From the NCBI RefSeq assembly GCF_002377905.1, contig NZ_DFQS01000046.1, positions 1-39,863 of the forward strand: 39,863 bases of DNA, read 5' to 3'. Source of the stretch: Psychrobacter sp. UBA3483 (lineage in GTDB: Bacteria > Pseudomonadota > Gammaproteobacteria > Pseudomonadales > Moraxellaceae). The position numbers and the translations under genes are program-made. How positions within the stretch are numbered: the first letter of the stretch is position 1; the number at the start of each line of letters is the position of its first letter. Shown piece by piece: positions 1-7,803 of this stretch. Under the pieces are notes generated by a model. That model ran no database searches, had not been told where the DNA came from, and saw only the letters and a program-made list of their open reading frames with translations.

Positions 1-50
1 CATACTTTTTAGAACACCACCAATGTTTTTTATCAATGTGGTCGATATTG

Positions 51-2183
51 TCAATGCTGTGCTGTCCAATCTAACATGCTATCTAATACGGCGCGGGCAG
101 TATAGGCATTGAGCGCATGATCGGTATTAATCAGTCCGACCACTACATAGTCTTGCCCAGACAAACCTTTAACATAGCCTGCCATCGAGGTGACATTATT
201 TAAGGTACCCGTTTTTATCCAAGCGCGACCGATGGCTTGCGACTTGGGTAAACGATCACTATGGGCGCTGATGGTGCCACTGACGCCAGCAATGCCTAGC
301 GAGCTCACATAAGCATCAAAGCTTGGTTGGTTGTATGCGTAGGTCAACAGCTCGCTTAAGTTGGCGGCACTGATACTGCAATCACGGCAGAGTCCTGAGC
401 CGTTGCTTAAATGCGGCGGCTGGGTAGTCAAATTGGTTTGCCACCAGTGATTGATGGCGTTTAACGCTTGCGGATAGTCGGTCGCTGTTGGCTGACCAAA
501 TTGATATAAGCTGGTTGCTTGATTGTTAATTGCTTGATTGTTAATTGCTTGATTGTTAATTGCTTGATTGTTAATTGCTTGATTGTTAATTGCTTTATCG
601 GTATCAGTGCTTTGCTTATTAACGCTTTCTTGATGAGTGTCTTTTTTATTCACATCTGTTTTATAAGCGCCAATAGAAAGCGCTACTTGTTCGGTCATCA
701 CGTTATTAGAGAAGTGATTGATATCATAAATCTGCTGCTTAAGGTTTAAAGAAGGATAGCTGACAATGGGCAAGGGTGACATGGCAATAGCTGCCAAACC
801 ATGTGGCGATTTTTTCTGTCTATTAGTAGGGTTATTGGCATGATAAGGCGTTTCTTGACTGATGACTTTGCCGCTTAAGGTATTGCCAAGCGTTTGCCAT
901 TTAGAGGCAATGACGCGGGCGGCGAAATCTTTGGCGTCAGGGTAGGCGACATAAAAAGCATGCTCGCCGCAGCTGTCTGGTAAATTGCTATTGAGCATTA
1001 ATTGTGCCGGTTGCCACTGCGGCGCAATACTATAGCGCGCTTGCCCGCAAGCAGCCGAGCGCATATTTATCATGCTCGGCAATTGATAATCTGCCAATTG
1101 CGGCGTGTAGGTTAGCTGCGCCCGTGTATTGTCTAGCGGATAGCTTTGAATACCGACACTGCTAAAATTGACTAAAAAACCATCGGGGCTGGCGTTGTAA
1201 GGACGTAGCGGCGAGTTGTCAAAGGCGGCAGGGTCTTTGGTGACGTTTTTAAACACACTACTATCGATGATGATATCGCCATTGATATGGCGGATACCAG
1301 CAGTTTGCACTTTATAGAGCAGTTGCTGTAAGCGCTCGTGGGTCATTTTTGGGTCGCCACTGCCTTGAATAATCAAGTCGCCATAGAGCGTATCGCCCAT
1401 GATAATACCGGTATGATAGACACGAGTATGCCAGACAAAGTCAGCGCCCAACGTATCTAAGGCGATAAAACTTGGCACCAGTTTCATGGTGCTGGCAGGC
1501 GTGCGCGCAATATCGGCTTGATGGCTTAATAGCGGTGAAAAAGAGATGTTAATAGTGGCACTGTTGTTATGAGGTTTACCGCTACTTTCTTTGTTGCTTT
1601 CATTGGCAGTGCTATTGTGATTTTTAGCGAGTTTTAAAGCGTCATCTGGCAGTAGCGCTGGCACGCTCTCTATACTTTGATAAGTATAAGGGTCATCGGT
1701 ATAAGCATGCAGCTGTCTTGCATGTTGCTTAATCGTCTGTTTTTCAATCGTCACTAAGGCGCTTTGATGTACCGTTACTTCTTTAGCATTAACATTCTGA
1801 GTCGTTTGCTTTTTGACGCTTTCAGGTTCAGCAGTGCCATCGTTAGTACTTAAAGATTCTGCCTGATTAGCGAGTTTAGTGCTATCAATCACCTGAATAG
1901 GCGCAGGCAAGCGGCTCACATTTTTATCACCGACTGGGGTGATGACAATACTAATATCGGTTGCATTTAAGTTTGCGCGCGTAAGCGCTGTCTGAATCGC
2001 TTCTGGTAAGGCCGCTTGCGCACATAGCGGCGTCAGTATAACACTCGCAAATAAGGTCAGCGATGCTAGGTAGTGAGCAGGCTTATTGAGCGTACATAGC
2101 GGTTTACTAAATAGATGCTGATTAAAGGGTATTAATTGAGCAATCGCAGTAGGGCGGTGATCAGTTTTAGAAGTGGGTAGCAT
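51..2183 (-). CDS. dacB: D-alanyl-D-alanine carboxypeptidase/endopeptidase, PBP4 (DacB) family
   Basis: Periplasmic peptidoglycan hydrolase of the S13 (PBP4) family, which trims D-Ala from stem peptides and cleaves D-Ala-mDAP cross-links. The three penicillin-binding motifs are visible, counted from the ATG at 2183: STMK (nucleophile Ser231), SNN (Ser492) and KTG (Lys657). A signal peptide ends near residue 57 (LTPLCAQA before ALPEA) but has an unusually long polar n-region. The frame also runs up to a TTG at 2207; I prefer the ATG, though neither has a clear ribosome-binding site. At 710 residues it is much longer than E. coli DacB (about 477). The extra length is low-complexity, Asn/Ser/Thr-rich linker, including a pentapeptide AINNQ repeat just after the SNN region. 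It is the last gene of a minus-strand group with the exonuclease and DUF294 genes. Family assignment is firm; the role of the inserts is unknown. Confidence 0.93.
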   Translation of the reverse strand: MLPTSKTDHRPTAIAQLIPFNQHLFSKPLCTLNKPAHYLASLTLFASVILTPLCAQAALPEAIQTALTRANLNATDISIVITPVGDKNVSRLPAPIQVIDSTKLANQAESLSTNDGTAEPESVKKQTTQNVNAKEVTVHQSALVTIEKQTIKQHARQLHAYTDDPYTYQSIESVPALLPDDALKLAKNHNSTANESNKESSGKPHNNSATINISFSPLLSHQADIARTPASTMKLVPSFIALDTLGADFVWHTRVYHTGIIMGDTLYGDLIIQGSGDPKMTHERLQQLLYKVQTAGIRHINGDIIIDSSVFKNVTKDPAAFDNSPLRPYNASPDGFLVNFSSVGIQSYPLDNTRAQLTYTPQLADYQLPSMINMRSAACGQARYSIAPQWQPAQLMLNSNLPDSCGEHAFYVAYPDAKDFAARVIASKWQTLGNTLSGKVISQETPYHANNPTNRQKKSPHGLAAIAMSPLPIVSYPSLNLKQQIYDINHFSNNVMTEQVALSIGAYKTDVNKKDTHQESVNKQSTDTDKAINNQAINNQAINNQAINNQAINNQATSLYQFGQPTATDYPQALNAINHWWQTNLTTQPPHLSNGSGLCRDCSISAANLSELLTYAYNQPSFDAYVSSLGIAGVSGTISAHSDRLPKSQAIGRAWIKTGTLNNVTSMAGYVKGLSGQDYVVVGLINTDHALNAYTARAVLDSMLDWTAQH
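515..595 (+). repeat. 15-bp tandem repeat inside dacB (AINNQ repeat)
   Basis: Five perfect tandem copies of ttgcttgattgttaa lie at 515-589, followed by a partial sixth (590-595). The unit is a multiple of three, so copy-number change keeps the dacB frame and only adds or removes AINNQ pentapeptides. Perfect identity suggests recent slippage or active copy-number variation. Confidence 0.95.
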
Positions 2184-2248
2184 GAGTGGTCTATCATCAG
2201 GTGGCAAAAACAGCCTATGGTAACATGAGTTGCTATTTTCACGTAGTA

Positions 2249-2860
2249 TCAGCGTTGGCGTAGGTGCAAAAATGCCATGGCTGTCATAATGGCATCGTTA
2301 TAAGCATCGTGTGTGCCAAGCTCTGGGATCTCATAATGCGCTAAAATATTGGTCAAATGCTGTGATTGATTAGGAATACCCTGTGTACGATCGCCCATAC
2401 GCCGACTGTATAATTGCCGTATATCAATGACCTGGTTCGGTAGCGTGGTGCCCATATAGCGCTTGACCAAAGGGTTCAAAAAACCTGTATCTATCTGCGG
2501 GCAAAACCCAACTAGCGGTCGATTGTCTATAAAAGGCAGTACTAAAGCCAGCATGTCATCGTAGCTCATACCATGCTCAACATCGGCAGTACGCAGCCCA
2601 TGAATCACAATGGTATCACGGTCAGGCATCACTGGCGGCCGACAAACCAAATGCAGACCGTTACCCGTATCAATGCTATCGCCATTAATATGAATGGCAG
2701 CGATAGATAGCAGGTGATGCTTTTTTGGATTGAGTCCCGTCATCTCACAATCAATCGCGACCCATTTATCAGCCAAAGGTTTATTAAACATCGATGCCAG
2801 CTCAGGGCGCTGCAAATGGTTTTTTTGCCAATTAGACGATAACTGTTTTAGCCAACGCAT
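2249..2860 (-). CDS. 3'-5' exonuclease, DnaQ/RNase T-like DEDDh fold
   Basis: A 203-residue DEDDh exonuclease domain with little else. Exo I is the AIDCEMTGL segment (Asp37, Glu39), the middle motif lies around FCPQIDTGFLNPLVKR, and the last motif is HDAYNDA (His184, Asp189). This family uses two metal ions to remove nucleotides from DNA or RNA 3' ends. The start ATG at 2860 is preceded by a good AGGGGAG ribosome-binding site. It sits 64 bp downstream of a CBS/DUF294 protein. The pair recurs in Pseudomonas and relatives, so a shared function is likely but unproven. It lacks the epsilon-subunit C-terminal region, so it is unlikely to be the replicative DnaQ. Substrate is unknown. Confidence 0.85.
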   Translation of the reverse strand: MRWLKQLSSNWQKNHLQRPELASMFNKPLADKWVAIDCEMTGLNPKKHHLLSIAAIHINGDSIDTGNGLHLVCRPPVMPDRDTIVIHGLRTADVEHGMSYDDMLALVLPFIDNRPLVGFCPQIDTGFLNPLVKRYMGTTLPNQVIDIRQLYSRRMGDRTQGIPNQSQHLTNILAHYEIPELGTHDAYNDAIMTAMAFLHLRQR

Positions 2861-2924
2861 CTTATTTTTGCTCCCCTTTATTTTTGCGCGCAGCGTTCTT
2901 ATCAGATGACTTATTTATTTTATT

Positions 2925-5024
2925 TTAATTAAACTCTAGCTGATAATGGCGACTTAATTGACCCTTAAAGCTTTTGACCACGGCCAGGCATTCATTTAAT
3001 AAGTCTCGCTCGAGTGCCGATAAAGTAGTCGGATCAACTTGCCGCGCATGCTTATCATCTGTCGATAGCGCCACTGACAAACGCTGCGCCATAAAAAACT
3101 CTAACGCTTCAAGCAAAGTGTCAGCGCGCTGTTGGTTTAAGGCGCGCACTTGTACCAAGGCTTTAAGGCGTCCTTTACTACTTGGCGCATCAAAAATATC
3201 GTTTTCTAAGGCTAAAGTACGAATGCCATGTACCAGCGGGAAAATACCGGCTTTTTTAAGGTCGATATCGTAGGAGCTGGGTTTACCGCCAAGGAGCGGC
3301 ACAAACTTTTGCCACCATTGGCCGACATCCCCAAACTGTAAAGCGGCACGGGCGAACTGGCGGACAAACATCAGATCTGACTGGCGATGGGCAATTTTTA
3401 AATGCTCGCGCACACTCGTCAGTAGCGATTCATCGCCGCAGACATATTCGCCATCAAATATAGCCGACAAATAAATACTATGTATCGGGTCGGTATTTCT
3501 AAACCATAAGCTAATTTGCGCTTTAAACTGTTTGAGCGGCTGCCGCCACATCGGATTGGTCATCATGATATTGCCATCGCAAAGCGGATAACCCAAAGTT
3601 GCTAAATGATTGTTAAAGGTTTCAGCGAATTGAGCTAAGTCAGGATGGCTATAACCATCACGAATAATCAGCGCATTGTCTTGGTCGGTACGCATGATTT
3701 GCTCGCCGCGACCCTCTGAGCCCATGACGATGACGCAAGTATTTTTCATCACTTCATCAGGTACGATAAGTTGCCACAGTTTGGTAAAAACTTGGGCATT
3801 AAGCGTCTGTACCATGCGGCTGACATTACCAATTTTGATACCGTTTTGGTGCTGCGCGCGAATATAGCGCCCAATGAGTTCAACCGCGGTAGCTAAGCTC
3901 GGCAAATCTTTTGCCTGCTCAATCTGCAAACTAATCAGCTGCGAATGATGACCAATATGAGCGAGCATATCGCTTTGTCCGAGTACACCTGCAACCTCGC
4001 CATTGGCATCAATCACCGGTAGCCTATGTATACGGTAGCGCGTCATGGTCAATAGCGCATCGCCAATCTCGTCGTCCGCATCAATGGTGCGCAGATTGAA
4101 ACTCGCATAACGCTGGCAAGGCGTTGTTGCAGGGTTTTGCTGGTCGCTCACTGCGCGGCAGATATCGGTATCAGTCAAAATACCTAACGTACGACCAGAA
4201 TAGTTGTTGGAAGTTTGCGTATTGGCGCTATCAGTAACTAAGCGGCTATTTAGGTTGTTGTCTAAGTTGTTGTCTGAATCTGTTTTTAAATCATTATCTA
4301 ATGTTTGCTTTTTAGCAGGGTGTAATTGGTCGAGCGGTCGCACCAACACATGCTTGAGCCCAGCTTTGGTCATGATATGCGCCGCTTCATATAGGCTGCT
4401 GGTGGCATCAATGATATGCACGGGTAATAAGCTGACGTCAATCACCGGCTGCATCATGATTTGCTGGACTTCTTGCTGCTCATTATAACCATGGGAGCTA
4501 GCATCTAAGCTTTGCCCGCTCCGCCGCTGCTGCAATGCCTTTAATCGTTCGGGTAAATCTTCTGAAAGTAATTGGCGCACTAAATGATTCTGGGCACTGA
4601 TTTTGTCAACGATAGCGCCGTTTACTTGCAGCAGCAGGGTGTCTTCAATAGCACGAAACTCGTAGGGCGACACGGTATTTTGGTTTGTAGGCATGGTGTC
4701 TATAGGGGCGCTACTGCTTATAGGTACGGTGCTGGTGGCGTCTTTGTCCTCTTCTGTAAACGATTTTGGCAACCGCCGACTGTCAAACCAATCATTACTA
4801 TTTAGATGGTCGGTATGATTGCTGCCCAAATACGTCGCCACAAATTCGCCAGCAAGCAGCTGCTCGATTTGTCCTTTAATCACCACATAAAAATAGGTTA
4901 GATCAGCGGCTGATAAACGCTCATCTTTAGCAAGATAACGGATTTGGGTGTTTTTTCTGACGCTTTGGCGTTCAGCCGCGCTTAGTACATCAAAGGGTGG
5001 CTGGGTAAAATCGAGATGGGGCAT
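2925..5024 (-). CDS. cNMP-binding/CBS domain protein with DUF294 nucleotidyltransferase-like domain
   Basis: A 699-residue signalling protein. N-terminal residues up to about 160 resemble a cyclic-nucleotide-binding-like domain. Two CBS domains follow (about 190-360, the second ending around INANGEVAGVLGQSDML-type sequence). A GlnD-like nucleotidyltransferase domain then carries GSEGRGEQ (435-442) and the acidic pair Asp447/Asp449, followed by a DUF294 C-terminal domain. CBS domains usually bind adenine nucleotides and may gate the transferase; the substrate is unknown. The start ATG at 5024 has an AAGGA site upstream. An Asp/Asn/Ser-rich insert of about 35 residues interrupts the first CBS domain (DNA about 4200-4310). 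The gene is followed by the DEDDh exonuclease, a frequent partner. Confidence 0.88.
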   Translation of the reverse strand: MPHLDFTQPPFDVLSAAERQSVRKNTQIRYLAKDERLSAADLTYFYVVIKGQIEQLLAGEFVATYLGSNHTDHLNSNDWFDSRRLPKSFTEEDKDATSTVPISSSAPIDTMPTNQNTVSPYEFRAIEDTLLLQVNGAIVDKISAQNHLVRQLLSEDLPERLKALQQRRSGQSLDASSHGYNEQQEVQQIMMQPVIDVSLLPVHIIDATSSLYEAAHIMTKAGLKHVLVRPLDQLHPAKKQTLDNDLKTDSDNNLDNNLNSRLVTDSANTQTSNNYSGRTLGILTDTDICRAVSDQQNPATTPCQRYASFNLRTIDADDEIGDALLTMTRYRIHRLPVIDANGEVAGVLGQSDMLAHIGHHSQLISLQIEQAKDLPSLATAVELIGRYIRAQHQNGIKIGNVSRMVQTLNAQVFTKLWQLIVPDEVMKNTCVIVMGSEGRGEQIMRTDQDNALIIRDGYSHPDLAQFAETFNNHLATLGYPLCDGNIMMTNPMWRQPLKQFKAQISLWFRNTDPIHSIYLSAIFDGEYVCGDESLLTSVREHLKIAHRQSDLMFVRQFARAALQFGDVGQWWQKFVPLLGGKPSSYDIDLKKAGIFPLVHGIRTLALENDIFDAPSSKGRLKALVQVRALNQQRADTLLEALEFFMAQRLSVALSTDDKHARQVDPTTLSALERDLLNECLAVVKSFKGQLSRHYQLEFN

Positions 5025-5144
5025 GGCATCATCCTTGATGGCATATTTAGTAAAGTTTTGGGAAAAGGAATTTTACGACTGCTAAAGAAATATCAAAATG
5101 GCGTCGCATTATTCTACTATAGCACTCTTTGCCAACCAAGATAG

Positions 5145-5195
5145 CAGAGAACCACATATAACCATTATGCTATTGTGGATATATGTGGTTCTCTG
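5145..5195. repeat. 16-bp perfect inverted repeat between dapC and the DUF294 gene
   Basis: The arms are 5145-5160 (cagagaaccacatata) and 5180-5195, an exact reverse complement, with a 19-nt spacer. There is no run of T after either arm, so it is not a standard intrinsic terminator. It could be a transcribed hairpin, a protein-binding palindrome or a miniature repeat element. Confidence 0.85.
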
Positions 5196-5281
5196 ATACT
5201 ATACTAAGTCTTGAAGTTGTATCTATCGTTTAATGCTGAGGTTCTTTGACTAAATCTTAAGCTCAGTTTTTGAGTGAGTTT

Positions 5282-6556
5282 TTAAGCGCCAAGCAGTTTG
5301 CGAATGCGACTGATGGCTTCGCGGCTTTCCTCAACGCTGGCAACCAAGGCAATACGCACATAACCTTGCCCAGGATTTTTACCATTGACCTCGCGTGATA
5401 GATAACGCCCAGCCAGCGCGTGAATATTTGCTTGCTCGTACAATGCTTTGACAAAGATTTCGTCGTCGCCATTAAATTGCTCAGGTACTTTTACCCAAAA
5501 GTAAAAGCCTGCTTCTGGCATGCGTAAATCAAGCAATGCGCCAAGCTCTGACATCCATAAGGCGAATTTTTCTTGATAGAGCGCTCGATTATGCGCCACG
5601 TGCTTTTCATCTTCCCAAGCAGCGATAGATGCCAGCTGATGCGGTATCGGCATCGCGCAGCCTTGATAGGTGCGATATTGCAAATAAGGCTGCAAAATAT
5701 TGGCGTCACCAGCCACAAAGCCTGAACGCAAGCCGGGCAAGTTTGAACGCTTTGATAAAGAATGAAATACCACACAGTTTTTAAAGTCATGGCGACCGAG
5801 CGCTGCACAAGCTTGCAGCAGGCCAATCGGCGCGCTGTCAAAATACAGCTCGCTATAGCACTCATCGCTGGCAATGATAAAGCCGTACTGGTCGGACAAA
5901 CGCAGTAAGTGTTCCCAATCGTCCATGGTCATGACGGAACCGGTTGGATTGTTTGGGCTACAGACAAACAATAGCTGCGTGCGCGCCCAAACGTCCCTTG
6001 GTACCGCGCGATAGTCACCTTTGAAATCATTATCAAGGGTACAAGGCATAAAGTACGGCGTTGCTTGCGCGAGTATGGCAGCGCCCTCGTATATCTGATA
6101 AAACGGATTGGGCATCACAATGGTTGGTGCTTCATCTGCTTTTTGCAATGGCTGTACGCTTGGGTGATTATGTACTGCCAGTTGATGGGGTTCAGCTTCG
6201 GATAAATTGGTTTGCGGATGATCAATGACCGCTTGCACCAAGCTGAAAATCGCCTCGCGCGTACCCATGACTGGCAATACTTGGCTATGCGGGTCGAGAT
6301 GATTTAAAAAGAAGCGCTTCTCAAGCCAGTGGGCGATGGTTTGACGCAGCTCAAACAGTCCGTTGGTGGTTGGATATTGGCTTATTTTGTCCAAGTTTTC
6401 GCGTAGGACGTCCAACACAAAGGCTGGCGGCTCATGTTTTGGCTCGCCAATACCCAGCTTAATTTCACTATAGTTATAGGCTGGCGCACTGTCTGCGAGT
6501 AAAGTCGCCATCTTAGCGAACGGATAGGGATGCAAAGTCGTTAAGTTGTGATTCAT
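5282..6556 (-). CDS. dapC: N-succinyldiaminopimelate aminotransferase (PLP, class I/II)
   Basis: Converts N-succinyl-2-amino-6-oxopimelate and glutamate to N-succinyl-LL-diaminopimelate in the lysine/mDAP pathway. It is a 424-residue class I/II aminotransferase. The PLP-binding lysine is Lys269 in SLSKRSNLPGLRSG, and an FVCSPNNPTG motif (substrate/PLP contacts) is present. The N-terminus MNHNLTTLHPYPFAKM matches the start typical of proteobacterial DapC, so I use the ATG at 6556; the frame stays open to a TTG at 6580. No strong ribosome-binding site is visible. It stands alone, with 257 bp to the next gene downstream. AstC/ArgD-type enzymes are another family, so DapC is favoured by the N-terminal similarity. 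Confidence 0.88.
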   Translation of the reverse strand: MNHNLTTLHPYPFAKMATLLADSAPAYNYSEIKLGIGEPKHEPPAFVLDVLRENLDKISQYPTTNGLFELRQTIAHWLEKRFFLNHLDPHSQVLPVMGTREAIFSLVQAVIDHPQTNLSEAEPHQLAVHNHPSVQPLQKADEAPTIVMPNPFYQIYEGAAILAQATPYFMPCTLDNDFKGDYRAVPRDVWARTQLLFVCSPNNPTGSVMTMDDWEHLLRLSDQYGFIIASDECYSELYFDSAPIGLLQACAALGRHDFKNCVVFHSLSKRSNLPGLRSGFVAGDANILQPYLQYRTYQGCAMPIPHQLASIAAWEDEKHVAHNRALYQEKFALWMSELGALLDLRMPEAGFYFWVKVPEQFNGDDEIFVKALYEQANIHALAGRYLSREVNGKNPGQGYVRIALVASVEESREAISRIRKLLGA

Positions 6557-6889
6557 AGGTAGGCTAACTATAATAGACAATTAATAATAAAGTGATAAAG
6601 AAAAATTACATTTAAGCAGTGTAGCACTTCTCTTATTTTTTGTCTTTTTTCTTCTCAGACGGTTTATTGTCCATGTAAAACCAGCCTTTAAAGCGATTTA
6701 TAAGGCCAATAGCCGTGCATAATGCTGTTTTTTGGAAGGTAACCAATGTTGAGTTTAGATCATTTGGATGTCTATCGATTGGCTTAAGGACACGCCCTAG
6801 GTATGAATAAACTTAAAATAGCGTTATTTATTAACCAAGCAAAAAATAACTGTCCGTAAAAGCGATAGGTTATTTAAGGAAACCTTGAT
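6557..6889. other. Intergenic region between dapC and a divergent unknown gene
   Basis: It holds the promoters of the two divergent genes, none of which I can place with confidence. A minus-strand open frame ending at 6633 with a Lys-rich tail (ATG at 6674 gives 13 residues, a TTG further up gives 37) is too weak to call. No RNA gene or repeat was seen. Confidence 0.5.
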
Positions 6890-7558
6890 ATGTCTAGTGT
6901 TTTAAAAACCGATGAGCGTGGCGCTAAAGATATCAATGTGCAACAATTTGAGGGTGGTCCGCGTATTGAGCTGTACGAGCAACTAAAACAGCGCGAGCAC
7001 AATTGGTGGCAGGCGCGGCAGCAGCTGACACTATTAAGAGAACGGCAGATGTTTTGGTTCGGTGACAACAGCCTGATGATGTGGCTGCTTTGGCAATTGG
7101 TCAGCTATGTTGTGGTAGCGATGGTGCTTATGCTCCTGAGCAAACTGTTAAACATCTCTCTACCTTTATGGCAGTACATGGGTTTGTTTGTGATACAGAC
7201 GCTGATTTTTATCGTTATGCTGGGCTTTAAAGGTCGTATTGCTACGCATTTACAAAATAAGATCAATCAAGCTGATGTCTTGCGTGAAGAGGCGCTTAAC
7301 GAGATGACCATTTTGGCCGCTGACACGCTTTTTACCGATGTGCATGCCAAAGCACCGATTTCCTTACAACAAATCTATGAGTACTACGATGCCGAATTTC
7401 ATTTAGCCAGTTTGCATCGCCTGCTACAAAGAGAGGTGGACGCTGGGCGCTTGATGCTTGGGCAGCAGCAGGTAGAAGCAGAGATTTTACCGTTGGAGCT
7501 TGCCGATGAGGAGCTCAAAGAGCTGGCAAGCGAGATGGTCTATAAAAGCGTGTTATAA
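6890..7558 (+). CDS. Uncharacterised membrane protein with two TM segments
   Basis: I do not recognise the family. The 222-residue protein begins with a charged, probably helical stretch (to about residue 58). Two hydrophobic segments follow at about 61-85 (LLWQLVSYVVVAMVLMLLSK) and 93-115, then a soluble Gln/Glu/Leu-rich helical domain of about 105 residues. The C-terminal part (DVHAKAPISLQQIYEYYDAE, then LHRLLQREVDAGRLMLG) resembles a small winged-helix-like fold by pattern only. The ATG at 6890 has a TAAGGA site nine bases upstream. It is monocistronic, divergent from dapC and convergent with glnD. Real gene, function unknown. Confidence 0.8.
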   Translation: MSSVLKTDERGAKDINVQQFEGGPRIELYEQLKQREHNWWQARQQLTLLRERQMFWFGDNSLMMWLLWQLVSYVVVAMVLMLLSKLLNISLPLWQYMGLFVIQTLIFIVMLGFKGRIATHLQNKINQADVLREEALNEMTILAADTLFTDVHAKAPISLQQIYEYYDAEFHLASLHRLLQREVDAGRLMLGQQQVEAEILPLELADEELKELASEMVYKSVL

Positions 7559-7615
7559 AGTATGCGTTTAATATAAGTATAATAAGTGAAAAGTAATATC
7601 GATACATCACAAACT

Positions 7616-7681
7616 GCTGATATCGATTTTTCTTGCTTGCTTTGCCTGCGCAGACAGAGGCTACGAAAAATTGATATCAGC
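7616..7681. repeat. Palindromic element: 17-bp inverted repeat with GC-rich inner hairpin
   Basis: Arms 7616-7632 (gctgatatcgatttttc) and 7665-7681 are reverse complements except for one G/T wobble. Inside, gcct (7644-7647) and aggc (7658-7661) form a second stem around the self-complementary ctgcgcag. The compact 66-bp design between two convergent genes looks like a dispersed palindromic (REP/MITE-like) unit, though it may also help end transcription of either gene. Confidence 0.8.
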
Positions 7682-7720
7682 AATACCGTAGCGTTTTTTG
7701 TATTTATGACTGTGGGGTTA

Positions 7721-7779
7721 ACTCTCAAATTTCTAGCTCTTAAACTTTTAGCTCTTAAATTTCTAGCCATAAAAACTTT
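7721..7779. repeat. Degenerate 15-bp tandem repeat
   Basis: About four imperfect copies of agctcttaaattttct-like units (7721-7734, 7735-7749, 7750-7764, 7765-7779) lie between the palindromic element and the glnD stop codon. The sequence is AT-rich; no coding role is seen. Confidence 0.65.
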
Positions 7780-7803
7780 GAGCATAAAGTATTTATATAG
7801 CAA

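Noticed and set aside
519..749. Plus-strand frame of repeated MIVNCL-like units
   Set aside because: It is the antisense reading of the dacB tandem repeat, with no start signals.
6633..6674. Minus-strand 13-codon frame MDNKPSEKKKDKK (37 codons if a TTG start is used)
   Set aside because: No ribosome-binding site and too short; the Lys-rich tail may be chance in an A-rich tract.
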